Shown here: positions 8,255 through 15,285 of the stretch, piece after piece
Position numbering within the stretch: the stretch's first letter is position 1
Layout of the letters: the number at the start of each line of letters is the position of its first letter
Assembly (NCBI RefSeq): GCF_014195535.1
Contig: NZ_JACIBY010000001.1
Location: 561,748-625,747, forward strand
From: Runella defluvii
GTDB taxonomy: Bacteria; Bacteroidota; Bacteroidia; Cytophagales; Spirosomataceae
DNA length: 64,000 nt
Direction of reading: 5' to 3'
Made by a program: the position numbers and the translations under genes
The notes under the pieces: model-generated
What the model was told of the DNA's origin: nothing
The model's database searches: none
The model's input: only the letters and a program-made list of their open reading frames with translations

Positions 8255-8623
8255 ATGTCAGAAGCAGAAAAAAGTAAAGCCCAGTTGGTGATTGTTACTG
8301 GGCTGGTGGTGTTTTCGTTTATTTTCAAAAATGCAGCTACGTATCTTTTGTATGCGGCAGGGGCAGTGGGACTTATCAGCATTTTTATCCCAATCGTTGG
8401 CGATTTTATCGTTAAAATCTGGTTTAAAATCGCGGAAGGACTTGGCTGGTTTAACTCACGCGTTATTTTGACGGTTCTCTTTTACGTGTTTTTGTGGCCG
8501 ATTGCGACACTTTATCGCCTTTCTACCAAAAATCCAATGAACGTAAAACGCCCAGATTCAAATACGGTGTATGCAGAAAGAAATCATACTTATACACCCA
8601 AAGATTTGGAGCAAATTTGGTAG
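8255..8623 (+). CDS. SxtJ-family membrane protein
   Basis: A 122-residue protein with two to three hydrophobic segments (about 10-28, 32-52 and 66-88) and a hydrophilic tail ending in YTPKDLEQIW. The layout and position match the SxtJ family, proteins of unknown function that were named from the saxitoxin cluster and are repeatedly found beside O-carbamoyltransferases. It closes the same-strand cassette that starts at 3870. No catalytic motif is evident, so a structural or membrane-recruiting role for the carbamoyltransferase is an inference. Converges with the minus-strand aminotransferase gene 16 bases away. Confidence 0.75.
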   Translation: MSEAEKSKAQLVIVTGLVVFSFIFKNAATYLLYAAGAVGLISIFIPIVGDFIVKIWFKIAEGLGWFNSRVILTVLFYVFLWPIATLYRLSTKNPMNVKRPDSNTVYAERNHTYTPKDLEQIW

Positions 8624-8639
8624 TTAGCTTCCCTTTTGC

Positions 8640-9770
8640 TTAGTTACAGACAACATTTGTTTCGATGGCGCGGCTTTTATGCTGCGCCATCGTTTTTTTA
8701 AGGAGACGTACCACTCGGTGCATTTCTACTTCGGTGCCAATGGTAAGGCGGAGGCAGTTTTGGAGCGGATAACCTACCAAAATACGATTGGCTTGGAGGG
8801 CAAATTTGAGGTTGTTATATAAATCCTCATCGTGAAAACGGAGCAACAAAAAGTTGGCCGCTGAAGGCTGAACTGAAAACGTATGAGGGGTAGCCACTTC
8901 GTCGATAAGCTGATAAACAAAATCGCGCAAGTTGTTGATACGTTGGATATTGGCTTGCTGGAATTTGATAAACTCCGCGTTGGTAAGCGCTTCTGAAACA
9001 ATAACTTCCGTAAAACAATTGACCGTAAAAGGAATCGTATATTTCTTCACTAATTGGATAAGAGCTGCGTTGCCAGCGGCATAACCAAAACGAACACTAG
9101 GTAAGCCGTACCCTTTTGAAAATGTACGGAGTACGAGTAAGTTGGCATAGTGTTGTACCAATGAAAGTGCCGTTTCGCCCCCAAAATCACCGTAAGCTTC
9201 ATCAATTACAAAGACACATTCGGGGTGTTTTTCTAGCAATGTTTGAAGCTCTGCCAACGGAAGTGTTGCGCCCGTTGGGTTGTTGGGAGAGGTTAACACC
9301 ACCAACGCAGGCTCCGTCACTTGAGGAAAAGACGCTAGGTCAAAACCCGTGTTTGGTGACAATATCCATTCTTTATAGCTCATCCGTTCGTTTTGACATA
9401 CTTGGTGGTAAAACGTAAACGTAGGGCTTTCGAGAATGGCCGTCGAAAATACCTTCGAAAAGCAGCTGACGATTTGTTGGATGAGTTGTGAAGAACCATT
9501 TCCCAAGAGTATGTTTTCAGAGGTTACATTGGCTTGTTGGGCAATGAGCGCTTTGAGTGCGGTATTGTGAAAATCGGGATAGTGATTCCAGGCCAACGAT
9601 GCCATTTTGGCGGTCAACTGCTGCTTTAATGCTTCGGGTAAATCGAAAGGCGTTTCGTTGCAGTGAAGCCGAGCGACAGTTTCAGGTGTTTCGACTGAGA
9701 TAGTTTGTGGAGTAAAGGCAAATGATTTCCGTATCTCGCGGGGTACCGCCAGTTGTGCAATTGAGTTCAT
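8640..9770 (-). CDS. hisC: Histidinol-phosphate aminotransferase-like PLP enzyme
   Basis: A 376-residue fold-type I, class I/II aminotransferase most like HisC, which converts imidazole-acetol phosphate and glutamate to histidinol phosphate. Visible are SPNNPTG (161-167), the PLP-binding VIDEAYGDF (Asp190, Tyr193) and FSKGYGLPSVRFGY with the Schiff-base Lys219. ATG start at 9770. There are no other histidine-biosynthesis genes in the window; it lies downstream of a GRAS-domain gene on the same strand with a repeat in the 177-base gap. It may therefore be the sole HisC of a split pathway or act on another aromatic or imidazole substrate. Confidence 0.8.
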   Translation of the reverse strand: MNSIAQLAVPREIRKSFAFTPQTISVETPETVARLHCNETPFDLPEALKQQLTAKMASLAWNHYPDFHNTALKALIAQQANVTSENILLGNGSSQLIQQIVSCFSKVFSTAILESPTFTFYHQVCQNERMSYKEWILSPNTGFDLASFPQVTEPALVVLTSPNNPTGATLPLAELQTLLEKHPECVFVIDEAYGDFGGETALSLVQHYANLLVLRTFSKGYGLPSVRFGYAAGNAALIQLVKKYTIPFTVNCFTEVIVSEALTNAEFIKFQQANIQRINNLRDFVYQLIDEVATPHTFSVQPSAANFLLLRFHDEDLYNNLKFALQANRILVGYPLQNCLRLTIGTEVEMHRVVRLLKKTMAQHKSRAIETNVVCN

Positions 9771-9852
9771 GGTTCTGTTATGTTAGAAAAAGGTTCAGAG
9801 AGTTATTTGAAGCGTTTAGTATGGCTTATCGTCAGCTAAGGTTGTTGAAAGT

Positions 9853-9937
9853 TTTACCCGCTAATTGGCGCAGATTTTCGCTGACCGTTTCTGCGCTACT
9901 CCGCGGGTAATAATTCTGCGAAATCTGCGGGTAAAAC
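9853..9937. repeat. Single degenerate copy of the CGCAGA / GCGGGT repeat
   Basis: The stretch from TTTTACCCGC to GCGGGTAAAA contains CGCAGATTTTCGCTGA and CTGCGAAATCTGCGGG and forms a palindromic unit related to the 101-bp repeats at 37-39 kb, but shorter and diverged. It lies between hisC and the GRAS gene. Confidence 0.7.
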
Positions 9938-9947
9938 AATAAAATGA

Positions 9948-11033
9948 TTAAACAGCCCAGAAAAGACTTGTAATTTCTTCTCCTTCAAAGACCGTGGCGT
10001 AGCGATTGGGCAGGTCGGTTTGCAAATCTGTTCCGTTGAGGTGGGTGTATTGGAACTGAGCCTCGCGTTTTTCAAGTTGGAATCCAGTTTCGGTCAGCAG
10101 TTGTTCCCATTGCTCAGTGGCGTAGTGTTTTTCTACGCGAACTTCCTCCGAATTGCCCAGAACATCGTCGATTTCACGGCTAAAGAACAGTTTCAACGCT
10201 GCTTTTTCCGTATTGGTTATGTCGAGGGTATCAATAATTCTGAACAACGCGCCGTAGTGATTGACGCAATTTTGGAAGCGACGCTGGTAATTGGGTTCAT
10301 AATGGTTTGAATTGGGTTCGCTCAAGGCCAATGCTTTAATACCGAGCGTTTTTAGTAATTCAAACACCGTTTTACGTTGCGAAGCGTGTTGAATATGGTG
10401 TAAGGCAAACGAGGCGTTGGCATAAATTCCGTCGTGTTGCGCGGGGAGAAGTGCTTGCAGCGTTTCCAAGGTATAGTTTTCGATAAATGCGACTTCCGTT
10501 ACCAATTCAACCGTGAATGGGGCTTGGGCACTTCCGCGTTTTACATTTTCGTGGGCAGTCGTCACGGCATCTGCAAATGGCTCAATGCCAACGACAGTTA
10601 GGTGCTTGACGTTGCTGTTTTCTTTTTTAGACAACCCTTCAATGATGTTAGCCACCTGAAAACCAGTTCCGATACCGATGTCCATCAAGACGGGATGCGT
10701 GTGCTGGGCGAGGGCGTCAATCAATAAAGTATTGGTGCAATGTTGGCTCAAATTTGCCAATGGAAATTGTTGAATCAACAATTCAAACAAACGAATTTGG
10801 GGAATTTCAAAACGTTGTAAATAAATATGTTCTTGGCTTTGTGTACCTGTAGTGTGCTTACGCATGGCTTTCGTAAGCGTGTAATTGAACAGTGACTCGG
10901 GGTTTTCTAAATCTTCGACTGACTCAAAATAAATGTCGCTAAGGGTTTGATTATCAGCTTCGGTGAGCGAATGAGGCATCCGACTAGCTAGGTCATGTAA
11001 AGAAGTCAAGGCGGTAGTTGCGAGAAAGTCCAT
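9948..11033 (-). CDS. Bacterial GRAS-domain protein (Rossmann methyltransferase fold)
   Basis: 361 residues from ATG 11033, chosen because a consensus promoter ends just upstream. The order of motifs follows plant GRAS proteins: a leading helical part with LLIQQFPLANLSQH, then VLMDIGIGTGFQ (115-126, in place of VHIID), LTVVGIEPF (145-153), ALSEPNSNHYEP with RRFQNCVNHYGALF (236-264, the PFYRE region), FFSREIDDVLG (283-293) and a SAW-like end SLFWAV. GRAS domains derive from SAM-dependent methyltransferases, and bacterial members have been proposed to bind or modify small molecules. The glycine-rich DIGIGTGFQ loop could still bind SAM. No DNA-binding region is seen. Substrate unknown; neighbours are LOG and HisC-like genes. 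Confidence 0.8.
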   Translation of the reverse strand: MDFLATTALTSLHDLASRMPHSLTEADNQTLSDIYFESVEDLENPESLFNYTLTKAMRKHTTGTQSQEHIYLQRFEIPQIRLFELLIQQFPLANLSQHCTNTLLIDALAQHTHPVLMDIGIGTGFQVANIIEGLSKKENSNVKHLTVVGIEPFADAVTTAHENVKRGSAQAPFTVELVTEVAFIENYTLETLQALLPAQHDGIYANASFALHHIQHASQRKTVFELLKTLGIKALALSEPNSNHYEPNYQRRFQNCVNHYGALFRIIDTLDITNTEKAALKLFFSREIDDVLGNSEEVRVEKHYATEQWEQLLTETGFQLEKREAQFQYTHLNGTDLQTDLPNRYATVFEGEEITSLFWAV

Positions 11034-11066
11034 TGTCGAGCGCGGTTGTGTTTTTGTTTGATGGTT

Positions 11067-11098
11067 CAAAGCTACAACCAATGCCTCCTAAGGTTCAA
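11067..11098 (-). promoter_or_regulatory. Promoter for the GRAS gene
   Basis: On the minus strand TTG (11098-11096) and TAGCTTTG (11074-11067) are 21 bases apart, a full consensus. The ATG at 11033 follows 33 bases after the -7 element, which argues against the longer TTG-initiated frame. Confidence 0.7.
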
Positions 11099-11158
11099 AA
11101 CTGAGTTGCCAAGGCGTTGATATTTGCCATTGAATAGGGAAAAAATGAAAATGAACCG

Positions 11159-11908
11159 CTAACTCTTTTCAAACAACCACCAGATAGGACGACGGCGGCG
11201 TTGGATTTTAAAATTTGCCTTCAAATAACTTTGGATGTGCTGAGTCGCTTCTTCCAAGTCATCGGTGATTTTGAGCAAATTAAGGTCATCAGGAGAAATG
11301 GTTCCTTTGTCAATCATCTTTTGGAGCATTTCAATCAGTGGCTCATAGTAAGATTTTCCAATCAATACCATCGGAAAGTTCTGAATCGTCCCCGTTTGAA
11401 TAAGCGTTAGGGTTTCAAACAGTTCGTCCATGGTGCCTACGCCGCCAGGCATAATCACAAAAGCGTAGGAATATTTGACCAAAAGTACCTTACGAATGAA
11501 AAAGTACTTGATTTTTACCCATTTGTGCATGTAAGGGTTTTCACTTTGTTCGTGCGGAAGAATGATATTGCAACCCACCGAACGCCCGCCTGCTTCAAAC
11601 GCCCCACGGTTGGCGGCTTCCATGATGCCAGGCCCACCGCCTGTCATCACGGTAAGGCCAAGTTCTTGGGCAATGCGCCGACCCATCTCACGGGCTTGTT
11701 CGTAGTGTTCACTTCCTTCTTTGAACCTTGCCGACCCAAAAACCGTGACACAAGGGCCAACAAAGTGCAGGGCACGGATTCCTTTCAGAAATTCCCAAAA
11801 AACTTCGAGCACAAACAAAAACTCAAATCGACGGCTTTTGGGGCCTTCTAAATAGTAGTCGCCCGTGCGTTGGTCGAGGAAGGGCGGAGGGAAAGGTGGA
11901 TTGGGCAT
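11159..11908 (-). CDS. LOG family protein (nucleoside 5'-monophosphate phosphoribohydrolase fold)
   Basis: 249 residues of the TIGR00730 Rossmann-fold family. The hallmark loops are GGGPGIMEAANRGAFEAG and PGGVGTMDELFE, which bind the nucleotide and carry the catalytic Arg and Glu. LOG enzymes release free base from cytokinin riboside monophosphates in plants and some bacteria; in most bacteria the physiological substrate (for example AMP-like nucleotides) is unsettled. The N-terminal extension of about 50 residues precedes the core. ATG start at 11908. It is divergent from an MBL hydrolase and upstream of the GRAS gene on the same strand, though the GRAS gene has its own promoter. Confidence 0.87.
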   Translation of the reverse strand: MPNPPFPPPFLDQRTGDYYLEGPKSRRFEFLFVLEVFWEFLKGIRALHFVGPCVTVFGSARFKEGSEHYEQAREMGRRIAQELGLTVMTGGGPGIMEAANRGAFEAGGRSVGCNIILPHEQSENPYMHKWVKIKYFFIRKVLLVKYSYAFVIMPGGVGTMDELFETLTLIQTGTIQNFPMVLIGKSYYEPLIEMLQKMIDKGTISPDDLNLLKITDDLEEATQHIQSYLKANFKIQRRRRPIWWLFEKS

Positions 11909-11967
11909 AGAACTCGTCTGGTTTCGGAAATACTTTAGTAACTTAGCGGCAGAATAGCTTAACTACT

Positions 11968-12606
11968 ATGATTCAAATCACTTCTTTTGTTTTTTCTCCT
12001 TTTTCAGAAAATACCTACGTTCTTTATGACGAGACCAAGGAAGCGGTCATCATCGACCCAGGTTGTTTGATGCAGTCGGAAAAGGAAACATTGGCTAATT
12101 TTATTACTGAAAAAGGATTAAAAGTGACCGCTTTACTCCAAACTCATGCGCATTTGGACCATGTCTTCGGGAGTGCATTTGTGAAGCGTAAATATGGCGT
12201 AAAAATGTACATGCACAAAAAAGAATTGCCTGTATTGGAGGCGGTCGAAAGCCGCTGTAAGTTATGGGGAATTCCTGGTTTTGAACCCGTAGAGGCCGAT
12301 GCGTTTTTGGATGAAGGAGACAAAGTGACGTTTGGACAGTCGTCGTTGGACGTGGTTTTTGTGCCAGGTCACGCACCAGGGCACATTGCCTTTATTTGTC
12401 ATCCGCAAAAATTTGTCATTGGTGGCGATGTGTTGTTTAAAGGAAGCATAGGCCGTACCGATTTTCCTTTGTGCGACCATGCAGCTCTCCTGAACAGCAT
12501 TCGTACCAAGTTTTTTACGCTCGACGACGACTATCAAGTATATGCAGGGCACATGGAACCCACCACCATCGGCTACGAACGCCGTTATAATCCTTTTTTG
12601 AAATAA
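11968..12606 (+). CDS. MBL-fold metallo-hydrolase, glyoxalase II-like
   Basis: A 212-residue metallo-beta-lactamase-fold hydrolase. Metal ligands are visible in THAHLDH (H-x-H-x-D-H), GHAPGH, GGDVLFKGSIGRTDFP (bridging Asp) and the late AGHMEPT histidine. The compact size and GSIGRTDFP segment match YcbL/glyoxalase-II-like thioesterases, which hydrolyse glutathione or other thioesters; the exact substrate is unknown. It is followed four bases later by pssA, so the two are probably cotranscribed. Confidence 0.87.
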   Translation: MIQITSFVFSPFSENTYVLYDETKEAVIIDPGCLMQSEKETLANFITEKGLKVTALLQTHAHLDHVFGSAFVKRKYGVKMYMHKKELPVLEAVESRCKLWGIPGFEPVEADAFLDEGDKVTFGQSSLDVVFVPGHAPGHIAFICHPQKFVIGGDVLFKGSIGRTDFPLCDHAALLNSIRTKFFTLDDDYQVYAGHMEPTTIGYERRYNPFLK

Positions 12607-12610
12607 ACGT

Positions 12611-13318
12611 ATGCGCCTTTTTACGATTCCCAATTTGATGACCTGCGGCAATCTACTTTGTGGATGCTTAGGTATCGTGTTCAGCTTTCGGGGTGATTTG
12701 TTATTAGCGGGAGCCTTGATATTTTTGGCTGCGGTGTTGGACTTTTTTGATGGCTTTGCCGCGCGACTTTTAAATCAATCCTCGCCCATTGGCAAAGAAT
12801 TGGATTCATTGGCCGACATGGTAACGTTCGGTGTTTTGCCTTCCATGATTGTGTTTCAATACCTCGAACGTACCAATGATTCCATCGAAATTGAGGGGAT
12901 GTTGGTGTCCTTCGTGGCGTTTTTACTGGCAGTTTTTTCGGCCTTGCGTTTGGCCAAATTCAACATTGATACCCGCCAAGCCGATTCGTTTATTGGGGTA
13001 CCCACTCCCGCCAATGCCATTGTAGTGGCCTCGCTTCCTTTTATTCTTAGGATGTATCCTGAGTCTCAATCCATCATTGTGAATCCAACGGTATTGATCG
13101 GCTACACGCTCGTGATGTCGTTTTTGATGATCATGGAAGTGCCTTTGTTGGCCTTTAAATTCAAAAGTTTTGGTTGGAAAGAAAATCAACTCAAATATAT
13201 TTTCCTTGGGGTGTCGGTGGTTTTATTGATTTTGCTGAAATTTGCAGCTGTTCCGCTGATAGTCGGTATTTACATTTTACTCTCATTCATAGCCCCCAAA
13301 TCCCCAAAAGGGGCTTAA
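12611..13318 (+). CDS. pssA: CDP-diacylglycerol-serine O-phosphatidyltransferase
   Basis: A 235-residue integral membrane enzyme that makes phosphatidylserine, precursor of phosphatidylethanolamine. The CDP-alcohol phosphotransferase signature is read as DGFAAR followed by GKELDSLAD (DGxxAR-x8-G-x3-D-x3-D form), with about six to seven membrane helices. It begins with MRLFTIPNLMTCGNLLCG, typical of the family. The last residues (APKSPKGA) are encoded by a GC-rich palindromic repeat that starts at 13291, so the original C-terminus may have been replaced. Confidence 0.92.
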   Translation: MRLFTIPNLMTCGNLLCGCLGIVFSFRGDLLLAGALIFLAAVLDFFDGFAARLLNQSSPIGKELDSLADMVTFGVLPSMIVFQYLERTNDSIEIEGMLVSFVAFLLAVFSALRLAKFNIDTRQADSFIGVPTPANAIVVASLPFILRMYPESQSIIVNPTVLIGYTLVMSFLMIMEVPLLAFKFKSFGWKENQLKYIFLGVSVVLLILLKFAAVPLIVGIYILLSFIAPKSPKGA

Positions 13319-13354
13319 CAATCAAAATCTCCCCCATTGGGGGTGGGGGGCTTT
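13291..13354. repeat. GC-rich palindromic repeat at the 3' end of pssA
   Basis: Starts AGCCCCCAAATCCCC and AAAAGGGGCTT and ends CCCCCATTGGGGG and TGGGGGGCTTT, giving nested inverted repeats. The first half is translated as the PssA tail and contains its stop. Related in composition to the elements at 41337-41371, 49086-49169 and 61346-61440. It may also work as a transcript-end structure. Confidence 0.7.
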
Positions 13355-13361
13355 AAGTTCT

Positions 13362-13613
13362 ATGAAATTCATCGCCGAAATCAACGTCATGCCCCAAAAA
13401 GAAATCCTTGATCCACAAGGGAAAGCCGTTAAACTCGGGCTTCATAATTTGGGTATCGACGACGTATCTGATGTCCGTATTGGCAAACACATCACTTTGA
13501 GTTTAGACGCTGATTCAGAGGCTGCTGCCCAACAACTCGTCGAAACGGCTTGCAGTAAATTGTTGGCCAATTTGATTATGGAAGACTATACTTACACGTT
13601 GAAAGAAGCTTAG
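13362..13613 (+). CDS. purS: Phosphoribosylformylglycinamidine synthase subunit PurS
   Basis: 83 residues, the usual length of PurS, the small dimeric subunit that bridges PurL and PurQ in the FGAM synthase complex of purine biosynthesis. It begins MKFIAEINVMPQKEILDPQG and carries VKLGLHNLGI and the VRIGKHITL strand typical of the family. It lies alone after pssA, separated by the palindromic repeat; purL and purQ are not in the window, while purA is 47 kb away. Followed by a strong terminator. Confidence 0.93.
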   Translation: MKFIAEINVMPQKEILDPQGKAVKLGLHNLGIDDVSDVRIGKHITLSLDADSEAAAQQLVETACSKLLANLIMEDYTYTLKEA

Positions 13614-13622
13614 TGAAGCGAT

Positions 13623-13657
13623 AAAGGCAGAACGTTCGGAAGGAAGTTCTGCCTTTT
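13623..13657 (+). terminator. Rho-independent terminator after purS
   Basis: AAAGGCAGAAC pairs with GTTCTGCCTTT over an 11-base stem with a 12-base loop, followed by TTGTTATTT. It ends the purS transcript just before fabH. Confidence 0.85.
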
Positions 13658-13679
13658 GTTATTTAATACTCCTACAATC

Positions 13680-14681
13680 ATGCCATATTCCAAAATTACA
13701 GGTTTGGGTTTTTACGTACCCGAAAACGTAGTAACCAATGATGACTTGAGCAAACTGATGGATACCTCTGACCAGTGGATTCGTGAGCGGACAGGGATTC
13801 AAGAACGTCGTTACTTTACCTACGGCAAAGATACCAACGCGAGCATGGCTACTGCGGCGGCCCGTCAGGCATTGGAACGGGCGGGTTTGCAGCCATCGGA
13901 TGTTGACATGATTGTATATGCCACCATTACGCCCGACTATTTTTTTCCAGGTTCGGCGTTTTTGATGCAGCGCGAACTCGACCTCATTGGTATTCCTGTG
14001 ATTGATATTCGGGAACAATGTTCGGGTTTTGTGTATGCGCTTTCGATTGCCGACCAATTTATCAAAACCAGTACGTATAAAACGATTTTGGTCATAGGAG
14101 CCGAGATTCAATCGACTTGGACTGATAAAAGCAATAAAGGCCGCAACGTTGCCGTAATTTTTGGAGATGGTGCAGGGGCTGCCGTTGTGCAAGCAACCGA
14201 AGACCCCACCCATCGCGTGCTTTCTACGCACTTACACGCCGACGGTCGTTTTGCCGAAGATTTGTTTGTGAAAGACCCAGGCAGTAGCCGCCCAGTTCGC
14301 TCGGCTACCAAAGAGATGGTGGACGAGGGAGGATTTGAAGTCATTATGAACGGAAACGCGGTCTTCAAACACGCCGTTGTTCGTTTTGCCGAAGCCATCA
14401 ACGAAGCCTTGGATGCCAATGGCTACAAGCCCGAAGATATTTCGCTGCTGGTACCTCACCAAGCGAATATTCGTATCAGCGAGTACATTCGCCAGCAAAT
14501 GGGCCTGCGCGAAGACCAAGTCTATAACAACATTCATAAATACGGTAATACCACCGCCGCTTCCATTCCAATTGCCCTTACCGAAGCTTGGGAAGAAGGA
14601 CGCGTCAAAGAAGGCGACCTTGTTTGTTTAGCCGCTTTTGGTAGCGGTTTTACGTGGGCGTCTGCACTGATTAAATGGTAA
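13680..14681 (+). CDS. fabH: Beta-ketoacyl-ACP synthase III (KAS III)
   Basis: 333 residues from ATG 13680 (MPYSKITGLGFYVPEN); the longer TTG frame would start inside the terminator. FabH condenses acetyl-CoA with malonyl-ACP to start fatty acid synthesis. The catalytic triad is visible: Cys in REQCSGFVYAL, His in LVPHQANIRI and Asn in YGNTTAASIPIAL. The RERTGIQERRY segment that lines the CoA site is also present. A second FabH is common in Bacteroidota and can take branched or unusual primers; this copy is not linked to other fab genes. Confidence 0.92.
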   Translation: MPYSKITGLGFYVPENVVTNDDLSKLMDTSDQWIRERTGIQERRYFTYGKDTNASMATAAARQALERAGLQPSDVDMIVYATITPDYFFPGSAFLMQRELDLIGIPVIDIREQCSGFVYALSIADQFIKTSTYKTILVIGAEIQSTWTDKSNKGRNVAVIFGDGAGAAVVQATEDPTHRVLSTHLHADGRFAEDLFVKDPGSSRPVRSATKEMVDEGGFEVIMNGNAVFKHAVVRFAEAINEALDANGYKPEDISLLVPHQANIRISEYIRQQMGLREDQVYNNIHKYGNTTAASIPIALTEAWEEGRVKEGDLVCLAAFGSGFTWASALIKW

Positions 14682-14724
14682 TCGTACTGGGCAACTTATC
14701 GAAGTAATCATAGCTTTTGTTTCC

Positions 14725-15180
14725 ATGAAAACGCATTTTCTCCGACTTCTCGATTATGAACGTTGGGCCAACGCCCAATTGGTCGCTTCTATTGAATCGC
14801 TCGAAACACCTCCCGAAAGAGCTTTGTCGCTGATGAGCCATGTGCTCAATGCGCAAATGGTTTGGTTTACACGCGTTGCCAATGATCATTTGGTGGTAGG
14901 CGTGTGGGACGTCTTACCTGTTGCTTGGCTTTCCGAAACGTTGGAACACAGTTACCAAAAATGGTCAAGCTTTGTAAAAGATACCGACGAAGCCGATTTT
15001 GATAAAATTATTACGTACCAAACCACCACTGGTGCTACTTTTCAGTCGTCGTTAGGTGATATTTTAACGCACTTGAGCCACCACGCGGCCTATCATCGTG
15101 GACAAATCATCAGCATTTTGAAACCCGAATTGTCGCAAGTGCCATCGACTGACTTTATACTTTGGGCGCGTCAATCTTAG
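14725..15180 (+). CDS. DinB/YfiT-family metalloenzyme-like protein
   Basis: A 151-residue four-helix-bundle protein of the DinB family. The three metal-binding histidines are expected in LMSHVLNAQ near residue 38 and in THLSHHAAYHRGQI near residues 122-132, both present. Family members are thiol-dependent transferases or hydrolases, such as bacillithiol S-transferases; no substrate can be assigned. The TAG stop codon coincides with the first three bases of a repeat shared with position 35232. Confidence 0.88.
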   Translation: MKTHFLRLLDYERWANAQLVASIESLETPPERALSLMSHVLNAQMVWFTRVANDHLVVGVWDVLPVAWLSETLEHSYQKWSSFVKDTDEADFDKIITYQTTTGATFQSSLGDILTHLSHHAAYHRGQIISILKPELSQVPSTDFILWARQS

Positions 15181-15222
15181 GTGCTAAAGCACAAGTTAAC
15201 CGTTATTTGTTATCCGTTCAAA
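15178..15222 (+). repeat. Stop-codon-associated repeat, copy A
   Basis: Begins with the DinB stop codon and reads TAGGTGCTAAAGCACA, then GTTAACCGTTATTTGTTATC and CGTTCAAA. GTGCT/AGCAC forms a small hairpin. A second copy (35195-35232, other strand) lacks seven bases but has the same position relative to its host stop codon. Confidence 0.75.
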
Positions 15223-15285
15223 ATTAGCGGATTACGTTAAAAAAACACCCTAAAACTTTTGCTCTGTTACTTAAAAAATAGACCA

